Origin: Platerodrilus igneus | Lineage: Eukaryota > Arthropoda > Insecta > Coleoptera > Lycidae | Direction of reading: 5' to 3' | Length of the DNA stretch: 64,000 bases | NCBI GenBank assembly: GCA_036346225.1 | Contig: JARFIW010001088.1 | Span: 2,575,001-2,639,000 of the forward strand | Shown: positions 1 through 11,495 of the stretch, piece after piece | How the letters are laid out: every line of letters starts with the position of its first letter | Position numbering within the stretch: the stretch's first letter is position 1 | The notes under the pieces: model-generated | Told to the model about the DNA's origin: nothing | The model's database searches: none | What the model saw: the letters and a program-made list of their open reading frames with translations, nothing else | Translations under genes and position numbers: made by a program

Positions 1-282
1 TAACATTTTTATCAAACTGTATATACTAATGTGTAAATATTTTCGTGCTTATGGAAACTTGTTAACATGTGTCAATAAAAAGGTTGTATGTCTTGTTGCA
101 TTATTTGAGTGGTAATTTCATGTGACTGTATATGTGAGAAAGAGTGAATTTAGGAAGGTGGGTATCCTAGAAGAAGCCGATTTTACAGCTAGCCAGGGTA
201 TGCAGAAATAAGGAGGCGTTCCTAAGGTATTGTAAGAATTTTTTTCTTATTAAATTTTCAGAAAATTTTTATGACGGCCCAA
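1..282 (+). repeat. 3' part of a family C LTR, truncated in its PBS-like module
   Basis: The stretch resembles 56525-56830 and, more weakly, 31060-31350: the same AATAAAAAGGTTGTA block, the same AGCTAGCCAGGG block and the same ending in a tRNA-Lys PBS-like module (GACGGCCCAACG at 271-282). After that module the match stops and Penelope-like sequence begins. The 5' part of the LTR lies outside the window. Assignment rests on similarity within the window; no protein is encoded. Confidence 0.7.
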
Positions 283-289
283 CGAAGGC

Positions 290-1268
290 AATCCCGATTG
301 TTCGAGAGATCCACGTCGAGTGTTATACCTAGATTACCATATGAAATGTCTTTCTTGGTAAAGTATGTGGATGATATCATTTGTTCGTTGCCAGTCCAAT
401 ATGTTGACCAAACGTTAACAGCATTTAATGATTTTAATGATCACCTTCAGTTCACTTTTGAAATTGAAGTGGATAGGAAATTACCTTTCTTGGATGTGCT
501 GGTCATCAGAGATAGTTCTATCATTTATTATTTGATTGGTACACTAAACCAACAAACTCTGGCAAATATCTAAATTTCCACTCGAACCATTCTTTTCAAC
601 ATAAGGTAAACACGGTGAAGGCCCTACGATATCGAATAGAACATATATCAGACCCACAGTTCATGGATAAAAATAAGAAATTATTGATTAACACTTTAGT
701 TAACAACGGTTATCCAAAGGGAATGTTGCATAGATTGATATATGGCAACTTCTTAAAAGTAAACCCTTCAGAAACTGATATTACGTACAAGAAGCTTCCG
801 TTTATACAGAAGTTATCTCCACTTTTAGTACGATTACTTAGACAACCTAAGATCGCCATTGTTTATGAATATAATTTTTCTATCCAGAATTTGTTTACCA
901 AATTAAAGGATCGTACTCCGAAATTGTTAAACAGCAACGTTGTCTACAAGATCACGTGCAGTTGCAACAATAGTTACATTGGTCAGACTAGCCAGTGGCT
1001 AAAGAGTCGTTTAACACAGCACAGAAGTGATTGTAGGATTAATTCCACTAAATGTGCATTGTCTGCTCATGTTGCGGCAACCAGTCATACACCACTTTTC
1101 GACGACACCACCATTTTGGAGAACAAAACCAATTACAAGACTAGGCTTTTCATCGAGTCTTTTTATATTAATAGGAAAATTAATCCTATCAATAATAAGA
1201 TTGATATTGATAGGGTGCATAACGTTTATTCTGCTTTATATAGTAATGACATTTTTAAACAACGTTAG
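290..1268 (+). pseudogene. Penelope-like element: RT C-terminal part and GIY-YIG endonuclease
   Basis: Frame one (to 573) carries the RT core motif FLVKYVDDIICSLP, with the catalytic YVDD intact, and the following FLDVLVIRD block. A frameshift near 555-610 moves the reading to the frame of 615-1268. That part ends in a GIY-YIG nuclease: VYKITC, then SYIGQTSQWLKSRLTQHRSD, then a conserved glutamate in RLFIESFYI. PLE proteins normally begin several hundred residues earlier, so this copy is strongly 5'-truncated, which is common for target-primed insertions. It joins family C LTR sequence at about 283-300. The same protein type is seen at 58614-61064 on the other strand. Not functional: N-terminus missing and frame broken. 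Confidence 0.88.
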
Positions 1269-1660
1269 GTATCTTCCTTCAGGTTATGTAATCATTGCCA
1301 TTTTCGGAACGTGTCCTGTCACTCCTATAGAATTTGTCATTATCAACTTTGTCTTTACTTTTTAACCGCCATCGTGGCATGACGTTGCCCTTCAGGCAAT
1401 TTTAAATTTTTGACCCACATTTATTATGTGAATCGTGCAGTAATTTGTTTTCAATTTCCTTTAATATAATTTGATCAATGTAAGTAGTTAGCGACAGGTT
1501 ATGTATTTCTTGCTAATTTCGAATTTTTTGTTTCCATTTTAGCCTTTGAAAAAGGTGCGAAAAGAATGTACCGAAACGTTAGGTGTTGATTAAATTTTCA
1601 ATCAGTTTCTGTTGTTTGATTTGGACTACTTCCCATGATAATATGTACATGTATATTATA
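1269..1660 (+). other. PLE 3' untranslated tail with degenerate hammerhead-like core
   Basis: This non-coding tail follows the PLE stop codon. Around 1546-1580 it contains GGTGC and GTACC, able to form a short stem, followed directly by CGAAACG. That is the arrangement of hammerhead helix II plus the GAAA box known from PLE terminal repeats. The expected CTGATGA box is not intact (a GAAAAA-like stretch is there instead), so it is at best a decayed ribozyme. The right border with the Gypsy LTR is approximate. Confidence 0.4.
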
Positions 1661-1968
1661 TTATAAGACTGACCAGTCCATTAATTATTAATGGGACGAG
1701 GGACGGTTTTTGTTATAATTACTAATAATACTCGTTGTACACAATATATGTATTTGTATTTAAATCTCAGGGTTTTAATATAAAGCAAAGGTACACAGTA
1801 AACTACGTATATTAAGGACTTAACAATCAAAACAATGCATAATACATGAACGAGGAAAGGGTACGACCATTCCTCCACACGGCATAACACATACTGCCTA
1901 TTAGGAGCTTAGGAGTGTGTTCCACTAAACTATTCATTGGCGTGCGGTAAAAGGGATCACGCTACACA
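1661..1968 (-). repeat. 3' LTR of the Gypsy element
   Basis: On the minus strand the sequence after the polypurine tract begins TGTGTAGCG or TGTAGCG, a normal TG start. The other end cannot be fixed because there is no second LTR to compare; it lies near 1661-1690, where PLE tail sequence begins. No coding potential. Confidence 0.6.
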
Positions 1969-1980
1969 CTCCCCCCCTCT
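1969..1980 (-). other. Polypurine tract of the Gypsy element
   Basis: On the minus strand this reads AGAGGGGGGGAG immediately before the LTR start. Such tracts prime plus-strand DNA synthesis in LTR elements, and the position between the pol stop and the 3' LTR is as expected. Confidence 0.75.
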
Positions 1981-2014
1981 AAACGTACAGAAGTTACTGA
2001 CGTGCGTTTAGAAA

Positions 2015-4250
2015 TCACTTTTTCACTTTACGGGGGCGTCCCCGTTTTCTTTTAGGCACCACAGGCGCGAGTATAACCGACGAAGCACTGGGCACACTGG
2101 CACTAAACGGAACAAATTTCGTTAAATCAACAGAATGAAATTTACCGATCCTTTCATAGGGTTTCGTAGCTGTAGTAAGCTCAAAGGTAGTTGGAGTAAC
2201 CACCTTGGATATAACATAAGGTCCATCACGTTTAGGTGCAAATTTAGAAGTAATGCCTTTACTGGCATTGCTAAGTAGGCGAGTTTTCAACAGAACTTGA
2301 TCACCAACTTGAAAATTTTCAGCACGTCTTGTCTTATCGACTTGTGCTTTACGAATGTCTTGCTTTTGCTGTAAAATTTCTTGTGACGTACAAAGTTTTT
2401 GTGATAACCGCTTTAAATACGGAGTAATACGAGGAACAAAATTCTCAGCGTTTACCACAGTTCTTAAATCGTACACGGTATCGTGAGGAGCATGTAATTC
2501 ACGACCGAAAGTAAGAAAAGCAGGGGTACGATCAGTTGACTCACATACAGTTGAATTAATAGCAAAACGTATTGCACGGAGATGAATATCCCACTTTGTG
2601 TGACAATTTTGTACTAAAATCGAAAGCTGAGTCTTCAAGTCTCGATTCTTCCTTTCAACCGGGTTACTTTCCGGATGGTACAATGGAATAAAACAAGTAT
2701 CTATGTCAAAACAATATGTCACCTTTTGCATAATATCTGAAATAAACTGTACACCGTTGTCAGATACCATTTTTCTCGGAGTGCCAAAACGTAAAAATAT
2801 CTCCTCGATAAGCATTTTTGCACATGCATCTGCATTAGCAGATTCTAATGGGTAAAGCTCAACCCATTTTGAAGCTGTGTCTTCACAGACTAAAATCCAT
2901 CGATTTTTATTTTCAGTTATTGGCAAAGGGCCAAATAAATCAACGGCTATGGTTTCAAAGCGTTGTGCAGGAGCTGGGGTTTGTAATAAACCAGCAGGTT
3001 TAGTATTACTAGCTTTATAACGCTGACATTCAATACAACCTTTTAAATAATCTGCAATAAAACGTCTCATACCAACAAAATAATATTTATCAAACATCTT
3101 TTGATAAGTTTTATCAACACCATAATGACCACCAGTGGGTGAGTCATGATAATGATTTAGCAAGTCTTGCCTCAAACTCGCAGGAACTACTAATTGCGGA
3201 TCCTCTACATCCTCATGAGGATTGTTACGATAAAGTATCCCATTGTTTAACATATAACCACGATCTAACCATCGGATCATATCAAGAGTGTCTTCACCTT
3301 CTAATGCTTTGACAATCAATGACAAATCTGGATCGTCTAATTGTGCGACCCTAAGATCAGTAGCATTAATCTTCGGCATTTCAACACTAACAAAACAGAC
3401 ATCACAGGTATCACTTTTGTTCATACAACCTGGTCTGGACAACATATCAGCCACAACGTTTCTTTTACCGGTAGTATAAGAAATTTTCATATTCATTCCC
3501 TGAATTTTCAAAGCCCAACGGGCTAAACGACCCGTAGGTGTTTTCAATGTTAATAGCCACTGCAATGGCTGGCAATCAGAAATTACATTTACTTCTGCCC
3601 TTCCAAATATGTTCGAATTTTTCGGTAGCATACATAACAGCCAAAGCTTCCGTTCTACAGTGGAGTAATTTTGCTCAGCTGGAGTAAGAAGTCTGCTTGC
3701 GTACTCAATAGGAAGCAAATCATTGCTAGTACCTTGCAACAAAACGACTCCAAGTGCAAAACCACTAGAATCAGTTTGTAAAAAATACGGTAAGTTCGGA
3801 TCAGCTTGAATTAATACCGGAGCTGAAGTAAGTTTTTCCTTGAGCGCACTAAATGCTTGTAGCTCAGGTTCGCCAAAACAAAACACACTATTTTTCTTTA
3901 ATAAGTTAGTTAGCGGACGCGCTATGGACGAAAAATGCGGAATAAATTTCCTATACCAGGAACACGTTTGAACAAAACTAAGAACATCTTTAACACAACA
4001 CGGAACGTTAATGTTCTTAATTGCAGAAATCTTTTCTCTGTCAACTTTAATACCATTAGTAGTCAGAACGTGACCCAAGTATTTGACGGATTTCCATACA
4101 AAGCAACATTTTTCGCGACGCGCACGTAATTTATATAACGTAAGTCTTTCGAAAACTGCATGTAAATCATCAACATGCTGTTTAAAACTGTCCGATATCA
4201 CTAAAATATCGTCCAAATATGCGTAAACGGATCGGTCACCAAGACCGTTT
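2015..4250 (-). pseudogene. pol: Gypsy pol 3' part: RT palm, RNase H, integrase, AT-hook tail
   Basis: A 733-residue open frame starts inside RT at the YLDD catalytic motif (YAYLDDILVISDSF). RNase H follows (FLQTDSSGFALGVVL, then YSTVERKLW). The integrase H2C2 zinc finger comes next (HYHDSPTGGHYG and CIECQRYK), then the core with AVDLFGPLP, SDNGVQF and a PESNPVERKNR block holding the catalytic glutamate. The C-terminus has a GPY-like region (KRDGPYVISKV) and ends KRKRGRPRKVKK, a textbook AT-hook (RGRP core in basic residues). It is separated from the upstream frame by a frameshift near 4216-4250, inside RT. The long open frame suggests recent loss of function. Confidence 0.9.
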
Positions 4251-5650
4251 CAAAATCTGGACATTAATCTTTGAAAAGTAGCCGGAGCGTTTCGAAGACC
4301 AAAACCCATTCGAAGGTAGCGAAACGTACCGAAGGGTGTAACAAAACAAGTTTTGTCCCTGTCTTCTTCAGCTATAGGAACTTGTAAAAATCCAGACTGT
4401 AAGTCTATAGTACTCATGTACATAGTCCGTTTAGAAGTATGCAGAAGCTGTTCGATGCGAGGTAAGGGGAAAGAATCCGGGACCGTAATAGCATTCAAAC
4501 GCCTATAATCAACACACAAGCGAAGCTTTCCATCCTTTTTGGGGACAAGAACGACCGGGAATCCCCAAGGAGACTCACATTCTTCAATTATATCTTCCGA
4601 GAGCATTCTATCTATTTCTTCCTTTAAAAATTGTCTTTTCGTGTTGCTAAGAGGATAAGGTGGAACTGAAATCGGATCGTGATCGACAGTCTTTATCCTA
4701 TGAACCGCAAAGTCGGTGGGGGCTCCCCCCATCTTAAAGACAGTGGAATGTTCTTCCAAAATCGTCTCTATGATCATACGCTGATCTGAGGAAAGGGATT
4801 CTCCTTCATCCTCGCGCAGAGACACGAAATTAACGTTTTCACGATTCACCTGAAAGTTGTCATAAAAATTAAATTTTCTAACAGGATCATCGTTAAAATA
4901 CCATTGATTACTCGAAATATCTAAAACAAGACCGACACTGGTAATAAAATCAATACCTAGTAACGTAGATTTAGTTTGTGCATGCGGCAATACATTGACA
5001 GTTTTATATTCAAGAGTAACCTGTACATCCGTACTTAAAACCTCTTCATCACGAACTATGCCATCCGCAAAGCAAATTTTAACGGAACGCTTTGAAAAAT
5101 TCTGACCATCGTTCAAAAGAATTTGGTAAAGACCATAACTCGCTAAACTTACAGTAGAACCGGAGTCCAAAGTACAATTGCCATATCGACCGTTTATACT
5201 AACGCCCAAAATAGGTTTATTCAAAACAGGAACGTCAGTAGTGGCTGAACAAAATTGAACAAACTTTGACTCTAAAACTGTAGAGTTTTTATCATTACAA
5301 TTAGCACATTTAGAGCGTAACACGCCAGGCGTACCACATCCAAAACATTTAATGATTGAAGATGTAGCGGTAGTTAAAGAGTGTATTATTGATTCCTTAG
5401 ATTTCAATTTAAGACAATCTTCTTTAACATGACCATATGTTTTACAATATGAACAACGAGAACGCAAAACACGTTTCAAAACTACTTCTTGACAATCGTT
5501 TTTAACAGGATTATGGTTACGATGGACGTCGACAAAAACTTCTTGCAAAGACTGTTCAACGCTACGGGCGCGAGTCAATAAATCCTTGAAAGTCAAACAT
5601 TCAGACCGAGGAAGATCCGAGGGAGATCCCCATACTGCACATTGAAATTT
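4250..5650 (-). pseudogene. gag-pol: Gypsy gag C-terminus, protease and RT fingers
   Basis: The open frame starts inside gag. Two Cys-rich knuckles follow (CSYCKTYGHVKEDC and a CFGCG...KCANC pair), then a retropepsin active site (LDSGSTVSLASY). RT fingers and palm come next (VVLVPKKDGKLRLCVDYRRL, then FPLPRIEQLL, TIDLQSGF, FGLRNAPATFQRLM). The frame breaks at about 4250 and RT resumes in the frame of 2015-4216. Coding sequence continues upstream of the first ATG to about 5650, where it stops at a (TA)n tract, so the gag N-terminus is lost. Gag and pol share one frame here. Confidence 0.88.
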
Positions 5651-5658
5651 TTCCCACC

Positions 5659-5661
<3 letters not shown>

Positions 5662-5698
<37 letters not shown>
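5662..5698. repeat. (TA)n microsatellite 1
   Basis: About 37 bp of pure TA. It lies between the truncated gag of the Gypsy element and a minus-strand family C LTR. Confidence 0.97.
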
Positions 5699-5700
<2 letters not shown>

Positions 5701-7018
5701 ATGTGTTACTCGATCAGCCCCTACGATGATTATGCGCTCTGCTCCTCCACATTTTCATAGATGAAAACCCCAATGTTCACCAAGCATTGCTTCAAAATAC
5801 CATTCCATAACAGCAAACAAACTCACGTATATTATGCGTCTATTTATTGATTTACTAGCCTGGTATGGTAGTAATTGGACCTCTGTTAATTTGATTATTA
5901 CTACACTACTCGTATCTTTGTGTTAATAACTAGAAGGTCATAACTACCAATTTATAAGTGCTAGAGCAGTACATTTACGGTATAATAAAAATATTTAATA
6001 CTCACAAAACTCTACTATAACGTTGGTCTATCGTTGTAAGTAGTTAAAAGCGATGAGAATATAAAGAGCTAAAAGAGAAGGCTCCCAATTCTCTCAGAGT
6101 ATTTATAACTTTAAAATGCCACCCCTAGGACACACTTCACGCGAAAAACATTTTAAAATAACACTTCTACAAATTTTGATATAACCGACTTAAAGCTTCC
6201 AGAAATTCACCTTGTGGACGCGTTGTATAATCCGAAATTTGCTTCCGCCTGTCGCATGTTCCTCCGTTTGTAAAACTATTCGTTTCAACCAATGATTCTG
6301 TTCTGTGTTGTCATGAAACTCCACCTGTAATATTTTTATCTCTGTCTTATGCATATTTGATGTCGCTTTTCAAACCCCACTTGAGTTGTAGAAAATCGAT
6401 ATTGCTGACAGCGTCACATCACTCCACGTGGATTAAGTACGTGCGTTTTGAAATCCAATGCTTTTATATCCGTCTCTATCTATAGCATATTACTGATCGT
6501 GCATCTCACCTACTCTTTAAGAAACTTTGTTAACTTGTTATTCGAAGCCACTGACGGTTGAACACTATTTTCTATGAAGCCCGCTTTATTATGCTGATAA
6601 TGTCAAAGAAGGTAACCTTTTAAACATGCAGGTGTTCTTAATTATAGACCGTTTAAAACAACAATTCTTGGAGTCTATATTTCAACGAATCCTATAAACT
6701 GACGTCCTTGTTTGTTACCAAGAAACCTCTTGCCTTGGGATTATCGATTTTCTTTACCCTGGTGTGTTTTCCAATGCTTTTATATGTTGAATTAAAATTA
6801 ATTAAATTAATTATGCGTTTCTATTTGTTTTTTAAAACTGGTTTTCTTTAGGGTACTTCTAACTTTTCAATCATTACTTATAAAATTATGCCAATACTTG
6901 CCAGTTTAAATTAAATAAATTAAATAAATTTTGAGTGTAAATAATTAGTTCGTTTCTCAATACAGGGTGTTTGAAATTGCATTGCTTACCCCACATTTAA
7001 CCCTTTGAATCCTTAACA
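5699..7018 (-). repeat. Family C-related LTR, (TA)n on both sides
   Basis: On the minus strand it starts near TTAAGGATTCAAAGGG. It has the CAGGGTGTTTGAAATTGC block that family C shows at 49848-49868, and it shares the block at 6030-6180 with 48950-49070 (leader around CCACCCCTAGG / CCACCTCTAGG). It ends GTAACACATCA against the left TA tract. It is shorter than the copy at 47750-49900, and no PBS-like module is seen at its end. No ORF of note. Confidence 0.65.
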
Positions 7019-7041
7019 ATATATATATATATATATATATT
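7019..7041. repeat. (TA)n microsatellite 2
   Basis: About 22 bp of AT repeat directly at the start of the minus-strand family C LTR. Confidence 0.95.
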
Positions 7042-9080
7042 GTAACGTATTTTTTTCGTAGTTACACATATAAAATAAAGCAGCAATAATATAGAAAATA
7101 TAATTAGTAAAATTCCGTACAATTAAAATAAAACTTAAAATTAATAATAGCATATAGACTCCTTTACCTTTGAGGTCTAAGATTCGTTATTAAGCTTCGT
7201 CGAGTTGTCAATTCGATCACTTTGCTATCAGCATTTGAAGAGACAAGCTGCGATAAGCGGCGTAGTAAAGTCAAGATGGTCGTGTCTAAACACGTGGCCT
7301 GTAACACCGTCCGCAAAAGAATTAGAATTGATGGAAGCTCACCCTCATCATTAATACATGCAATATCACGAAAATATCACATAACCATATGATATGAGAA
7401 TATCATAAACAATATCATATATGGTAATATCAAATAATGCAATATCAAATAAAGCAATATCACATAACCATATGATATGAGAATATCATATACAATTTCC
7501 TTTTGGTTTTGGAGTACCTAAATTTTATATGATGTAAAATCAAGTAGAAGTTAGTTTCGTTAAACACTGGTTTTATTCAGAAGAGTTCTCGCAATTCCAG
7601 TAATAATTTCGTAAGTATTCACGTGGCTTCTATTTGTGCGTCGCAGAAAACAGATGTTCATGGAATTTCCGACAGCTGGAGTTATGGTCCGATTTCTTTT
7701 GTTCACAGCAGTATCTGCACACGTGAGTGTTTTTAGCTTTTAATCACTTTGAATATTAATTAAGTTGCAATAAGAAAATTGAACTTTAGTCACATACAAT
7801 TCGTTTAAGGAAAGAAAGAATTAAGTAACAAATTTATTGCTTGTCAGAATGATTGCACATACAGATAAAGTTAACTAAGCTAAAAAATTATGAGTGACAT
7901 ATTATGTCAGATATAAAAAACATATATTCAACTGTCCTATTTAGACTTCACATATCATGTTATTTTAATTTAAAAACATGTTTAAATATTTTGAGGTCAT
8001 GTACTTTGATTTTTAGTCAACATGAGGAATTCCTTTATTAACTATTAAATAAAAATAACTTTAGGTTGACACATGCTAATTTATCTGCACTTAGGTAATT
8101 TAAATTTCATTGTTAAAGTCGAAGTAGTGCTACTATGACTTGAAGAATATGTAATATAAATTTATTAACAAAACTCAAATCCTTACATAAAAAAAATTAT
8201 TAAGAAAGATTCATTTAGAGATCTTTATGTTAAATTTATTAAGAAAGATTCATTCAGAGATCTTTATTTTATTGAATACAAATCTTTATTAGTATATTTC
8301 TGTTCTATAAAAAAATTATTAGTTGAAAATATTATAGTAAAACAAAATTGAAAATATTATAGTAAAATGAATCAAGAAATTTAAGCAAATAGAATCTATT
8401 TTTTATGACTTTTTTATTGTTTGAAATACAAGTAAAGTTTACAAATCATTCCTGATCAGAAATTGTGGGTAATGATTACAAATACCCTGGGTGTATACTT
8501 TTGAAACCTAAATTCTATTATTTTATTTTTGGTAAATATTTTTGAGGACACAAACGGTGTCTATGTTGTGCATTTGTTTGTTCACAGGTCAAGTCGAGAC
8601 ATCTGTATGACATCTGGTGTTTGAGATTTTGGTAAGTGTTTTAAAAGAGTAAAATTCAAGTTTTATGGCTATGTTAGTGGTGTTGATATAAGGTTTCCGC
8701 ATTCCCCTAATACAAGCACAGTTAATTTTTGTAGGTTGTTGTATTGAAAAATACGGTGGCGCTCATTATTCATTTTTTTGGTCTTTTGACAACCCATGAC
8801 CCAAGCTCATGATCTACCCAGTGCTAACACTCTACTAGCCGTTTATGTCTAAAGAGTTTTTCTTTTCCTCAAGCTGTTTTCCAGCCAACTTTACCTTGGG
8901 CTTTCATTGTTAATAAGAAATTCTCGACCTTGTGATATCAGGTAAGGGTTTAGGAAATATAAAAGTGCAATTTATTAGCTGATAGCCACGAGGGCATAAA
9001 ATACAACTAAAAACCATTTATTTTATTTTATTTTCAATATTTGTCAACTTACCTTGTGTAATTAACTACCTAAAATATTG
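7042..9080. other. Unassigned AT-rich region
   Basis: No coding region or known element recognised. A local duplication (CATAACCATATGATATGAGA, two copies) lies at 7378-7493. Three short segments are bounded by plausible splice signals on the plus strand: 7709-7722, 8588-8632 and 8886-8941 (the last after a pyrimidine-rich TTTTCCAG and before GTAAGG). They could be untranslated exons but have no coding support. Confidence 0.5.
7365..7495. repeat. Two-copy palindromic AT repeat
   Basis: The unit ATCACATAACCATATGATAT followed by GAGAATATCATA occurs at about 7374-7410 and again at about 7457-7493. Between them is a third, weaker unit. Each unit is rich in CATATG/ATAT palindromes. No function can be assigned. 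Confidence 0.75.
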
Positions 9081-9098
9081 ATATATATATATATATAT
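9081..9098. repeat. (TA)n microsatellite 3
   Basis: A short TA run directly abutting the family D start TGCTGTGATAAGGGG. Confidence 0.95.
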
Positions 9099-10995
9099 TG
9101 CTGTGATAAGGGGTTGTTTAAGGGTGTACTTTATAGTAAAGGTCGTTTAGAAATGAGAAATTACCATAGGCAGCAGAAAACTGCATTTATTTAGTAAAGA
9201 ATTGAAAATGAAGATAGTTTGTATATAGTAAGCAGTCAACATCCTGTATATAAAGTATAAATAGTTTTAAGCGACGCAAATACACACAGGAATACGCATA
9301 GTTAGCGTAGAAACCAGGAACACATGCATTAAGTAAATAGTAAATATTTAATACCCTGTAGATAAAGTTTTAGTTAATTTAGGTAAAGCAAGTAATGATA
9401 TTTTTCAGTGGAAGCACGCGTATTTATAAGTAAACATAATAAAGTGTAATTAAACACGCATTCAAAAGAGTTCCAAACAATTAGGTTAATACGGAGATAA
9501 GAAATAGAGCTTCAGGAAGCATAATGTGAATGCGTACAAGTAGTTAAGATCTTAGATAAGGAGAGGTGATTAAAAATTGCGTAAATAACAGGCAGATATG
9601 AAAATTAAAATCGAATTGCATCAGTTGTTTATGGAAAAGCAATTAGATTCATCAAAACACCGCATGTTTGATAACGAAGACAGCTGCGACCAGGTCACAA
9701 TTATTGGAAAGCATAGAAAATTACATCAGAAACTACTTTAAATGCAAAGATTTGATTCGTTAAAAATGAGCGACGAGTTTGTAGACCATAGCCACTGACG
9801 GTACGAGAGAAAAGATATATTAACAGGCACAGTGATAACGAAGTCAGTTTGCAACTCAACAAAGGTCGAAGTGCGGCGGTATGAAATAAAGTGATACGTA
9901 ATAATTTTAAAGTGAAAGATAGTATAAGTACCAAGATGAAAATTATGATTTCCGATTAAACGTAAGTAGATTTTGGGGAATTTTATTTTAAACTAAAACA
10001 TATTAATAATAGGGCTTCGAGTCAGGGGACAATGATAATAAGAATTCTATTCTAAAGCCGGGGAGAAAAATCCAAGTTCCGAATTCTGGGGGAGAATAAT
10101 ACAATTTCTAAGTCAAGGGAAAATAAATGATGATAATCCAATTCTAAATTTGGGGAAATTGATAAGAAGGAATAAGTCTGAAATGAGACGACAATAAATT
10201 GAGGTACATAAGCATAAGTTAATGGTAGTCCAGAGGGTGATAGCAACAATTTAAATGCAATGGTTCAAGCGTGTGGATAGACAATATTTCGAATGGGCAT
10301 GTAATAATCCTGAATTGGGGGAAAATAATTTTTATTCAAATGGATGGCTTAATGCATGAGAAATATTAGTGGATGCGTCAATTGCAAGAAGAAAATAGAC
10401 CAGGTTAGATTTTTAGTTGTAAGACATTATTTTTCTATATTTTTTTATTTGAATATTGAATTTGCTTAATATAAATTAATGTGACGAAGTTCACCAGAAC
10501 AAAGGATTTGAACACGTATAAAGTGCGTGATATGATAAGAGGTTTAGAACGTTCCACACTTCTTTTATAAAGATAATAGTTTTTTTTGGTGACTTTGGGT
10601 TTTGAGTAAAAAGTATATGATTTTGATAAATGAGATTTGCAAACATTAATTAATTGAAAAGTGTATTTCAAATAATTTACCAGAACTGTACATAATATTT
10701 TTTTCATTATATAGAATCGAATTAACTGAATTTTATAATTCCAAATAAATGCTAGTCGAGGTCATAAGATAAAGTTAATGAGAGTGATTTGATAATTTAA
10801 ACAGTTCAAGGAGGAGCTATAAGTTGAATACGAAATTGATAACAAGTAAGGCGGTAACGTATCAAATTTTGTTATTGGTAGACAAGGTTGGTTCAAGATA
10901 AAATCCAGTTAAGTTTCTGGAGGGAATTTATAGCAATATTAATAATACAGCCCAACGTCGGAGGAGATAATTACAATTCTTGTTTATACATAGCA
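9099..10995 (+). repeat. Family D solo LTR, copy D1
   Basis: It starts TGCTGTGATAAGGGG next to a TA tract and ends CATAGCA followed by ATATATA, giving short inverted ends. It aligns along its length with 49909-51974 (shared starts, shared block around 9240-9270 and 50040-50070, shared CTAGTCGAGGTCATAAGAT / CTAGCCGAGGTCATAAGAT). One PBS-like module (ACAGCCCAACGTCGGAGGAG) lies at 10948-10967, just before the end. It has no gag or pol, so it is a solo LTR. The region 10010-10250 holds decayed GGGGA-containing units. Confidence 0.8.
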
Positions 10996-11002
10996 ATATA
11001 TA

Positions 11003-11495
11003 CAGTGCGTCTACTTAAGTTGACGGCATATGGAAAACTTTTTTATTTTTGGTTATAGAAAAAAAAGTTACTCTTTATAAAAAGTTCTGCTTGTTCTGAA
11101 ACCTAAAATAAAACCTTCACATTTCAAAATTTATTAGTCATATACGAGGTTTATCAATAAATATGAATTTGGCGCAAGAGTAAAGTACCTTTATTTTTGA
11201 CAATTTCGAAAATTGTTATTATGAAATGTTGTTCAGAATCAAAAAACACGTTCAAATATGCAAAATATCCATCGATTATTAAAAAAAAATTTTTTTTTAA
11301 TTTTTTTAAAATAAAAATTTATTTAAGCTTACGCGTTATTTCATTTAATCTAAGATGCACTGACAAGAACTGTCCATGAAATGTAATTTCTCAGTATTTC
11401 CAAAGACTTTCTTTAATAATAACAATAGTTTAATAGTATGTAATAGTTTTTGTTACACATACAGATCTTATTATTCCGTCCCTCAATTAACTACC
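11003..11495 (+). repeat. Left long TIR of the mariner-like element
   Basis: It pairs with 11939-12399 in inverted orientation, including the landmarks CTTTATAAAAAGTTCTGCTT, TTGGCGCAAGAGTAAAGTAC and CCCTCAATTAACTACC. It includes the last codons and stop of the transposase fragment. Confidence 0.9.

Larger units (their letters stand above)
1661..5655 (-). mobile_element. Gypsy-type LTR retrotransposon, 5'-truncated
   Basis: Read on the minus strand, the order is gag zinc knuckles, protease, RT, RNase H, integrase, polypurine tract, 3' LTR. The 5' end (5' LTR, PBS and gag start) is missing: coding sequence is cut at about 5650, a few bases before a (TA)n tract. The polypurine tract is at 1969-1980 and the 3' LTR starts at about 1966-1968. 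The domain order (RT-RNase H before integrase) identifies Ty3/Gypsy rather than Copia. Confidence 0.85.

Noticed and set aside
7041..7306. TGTAACG ... TGTAACA segment that looks like a 266-bp LTR
   Set aside because: No target duplication, no PBS or polypurine tract beside it, and no second copy in the window.
7365..7495. Possible CRISPR-like array
   Set aside because: Only two full units, no regular spacers, and the sequence is eukaryotic.
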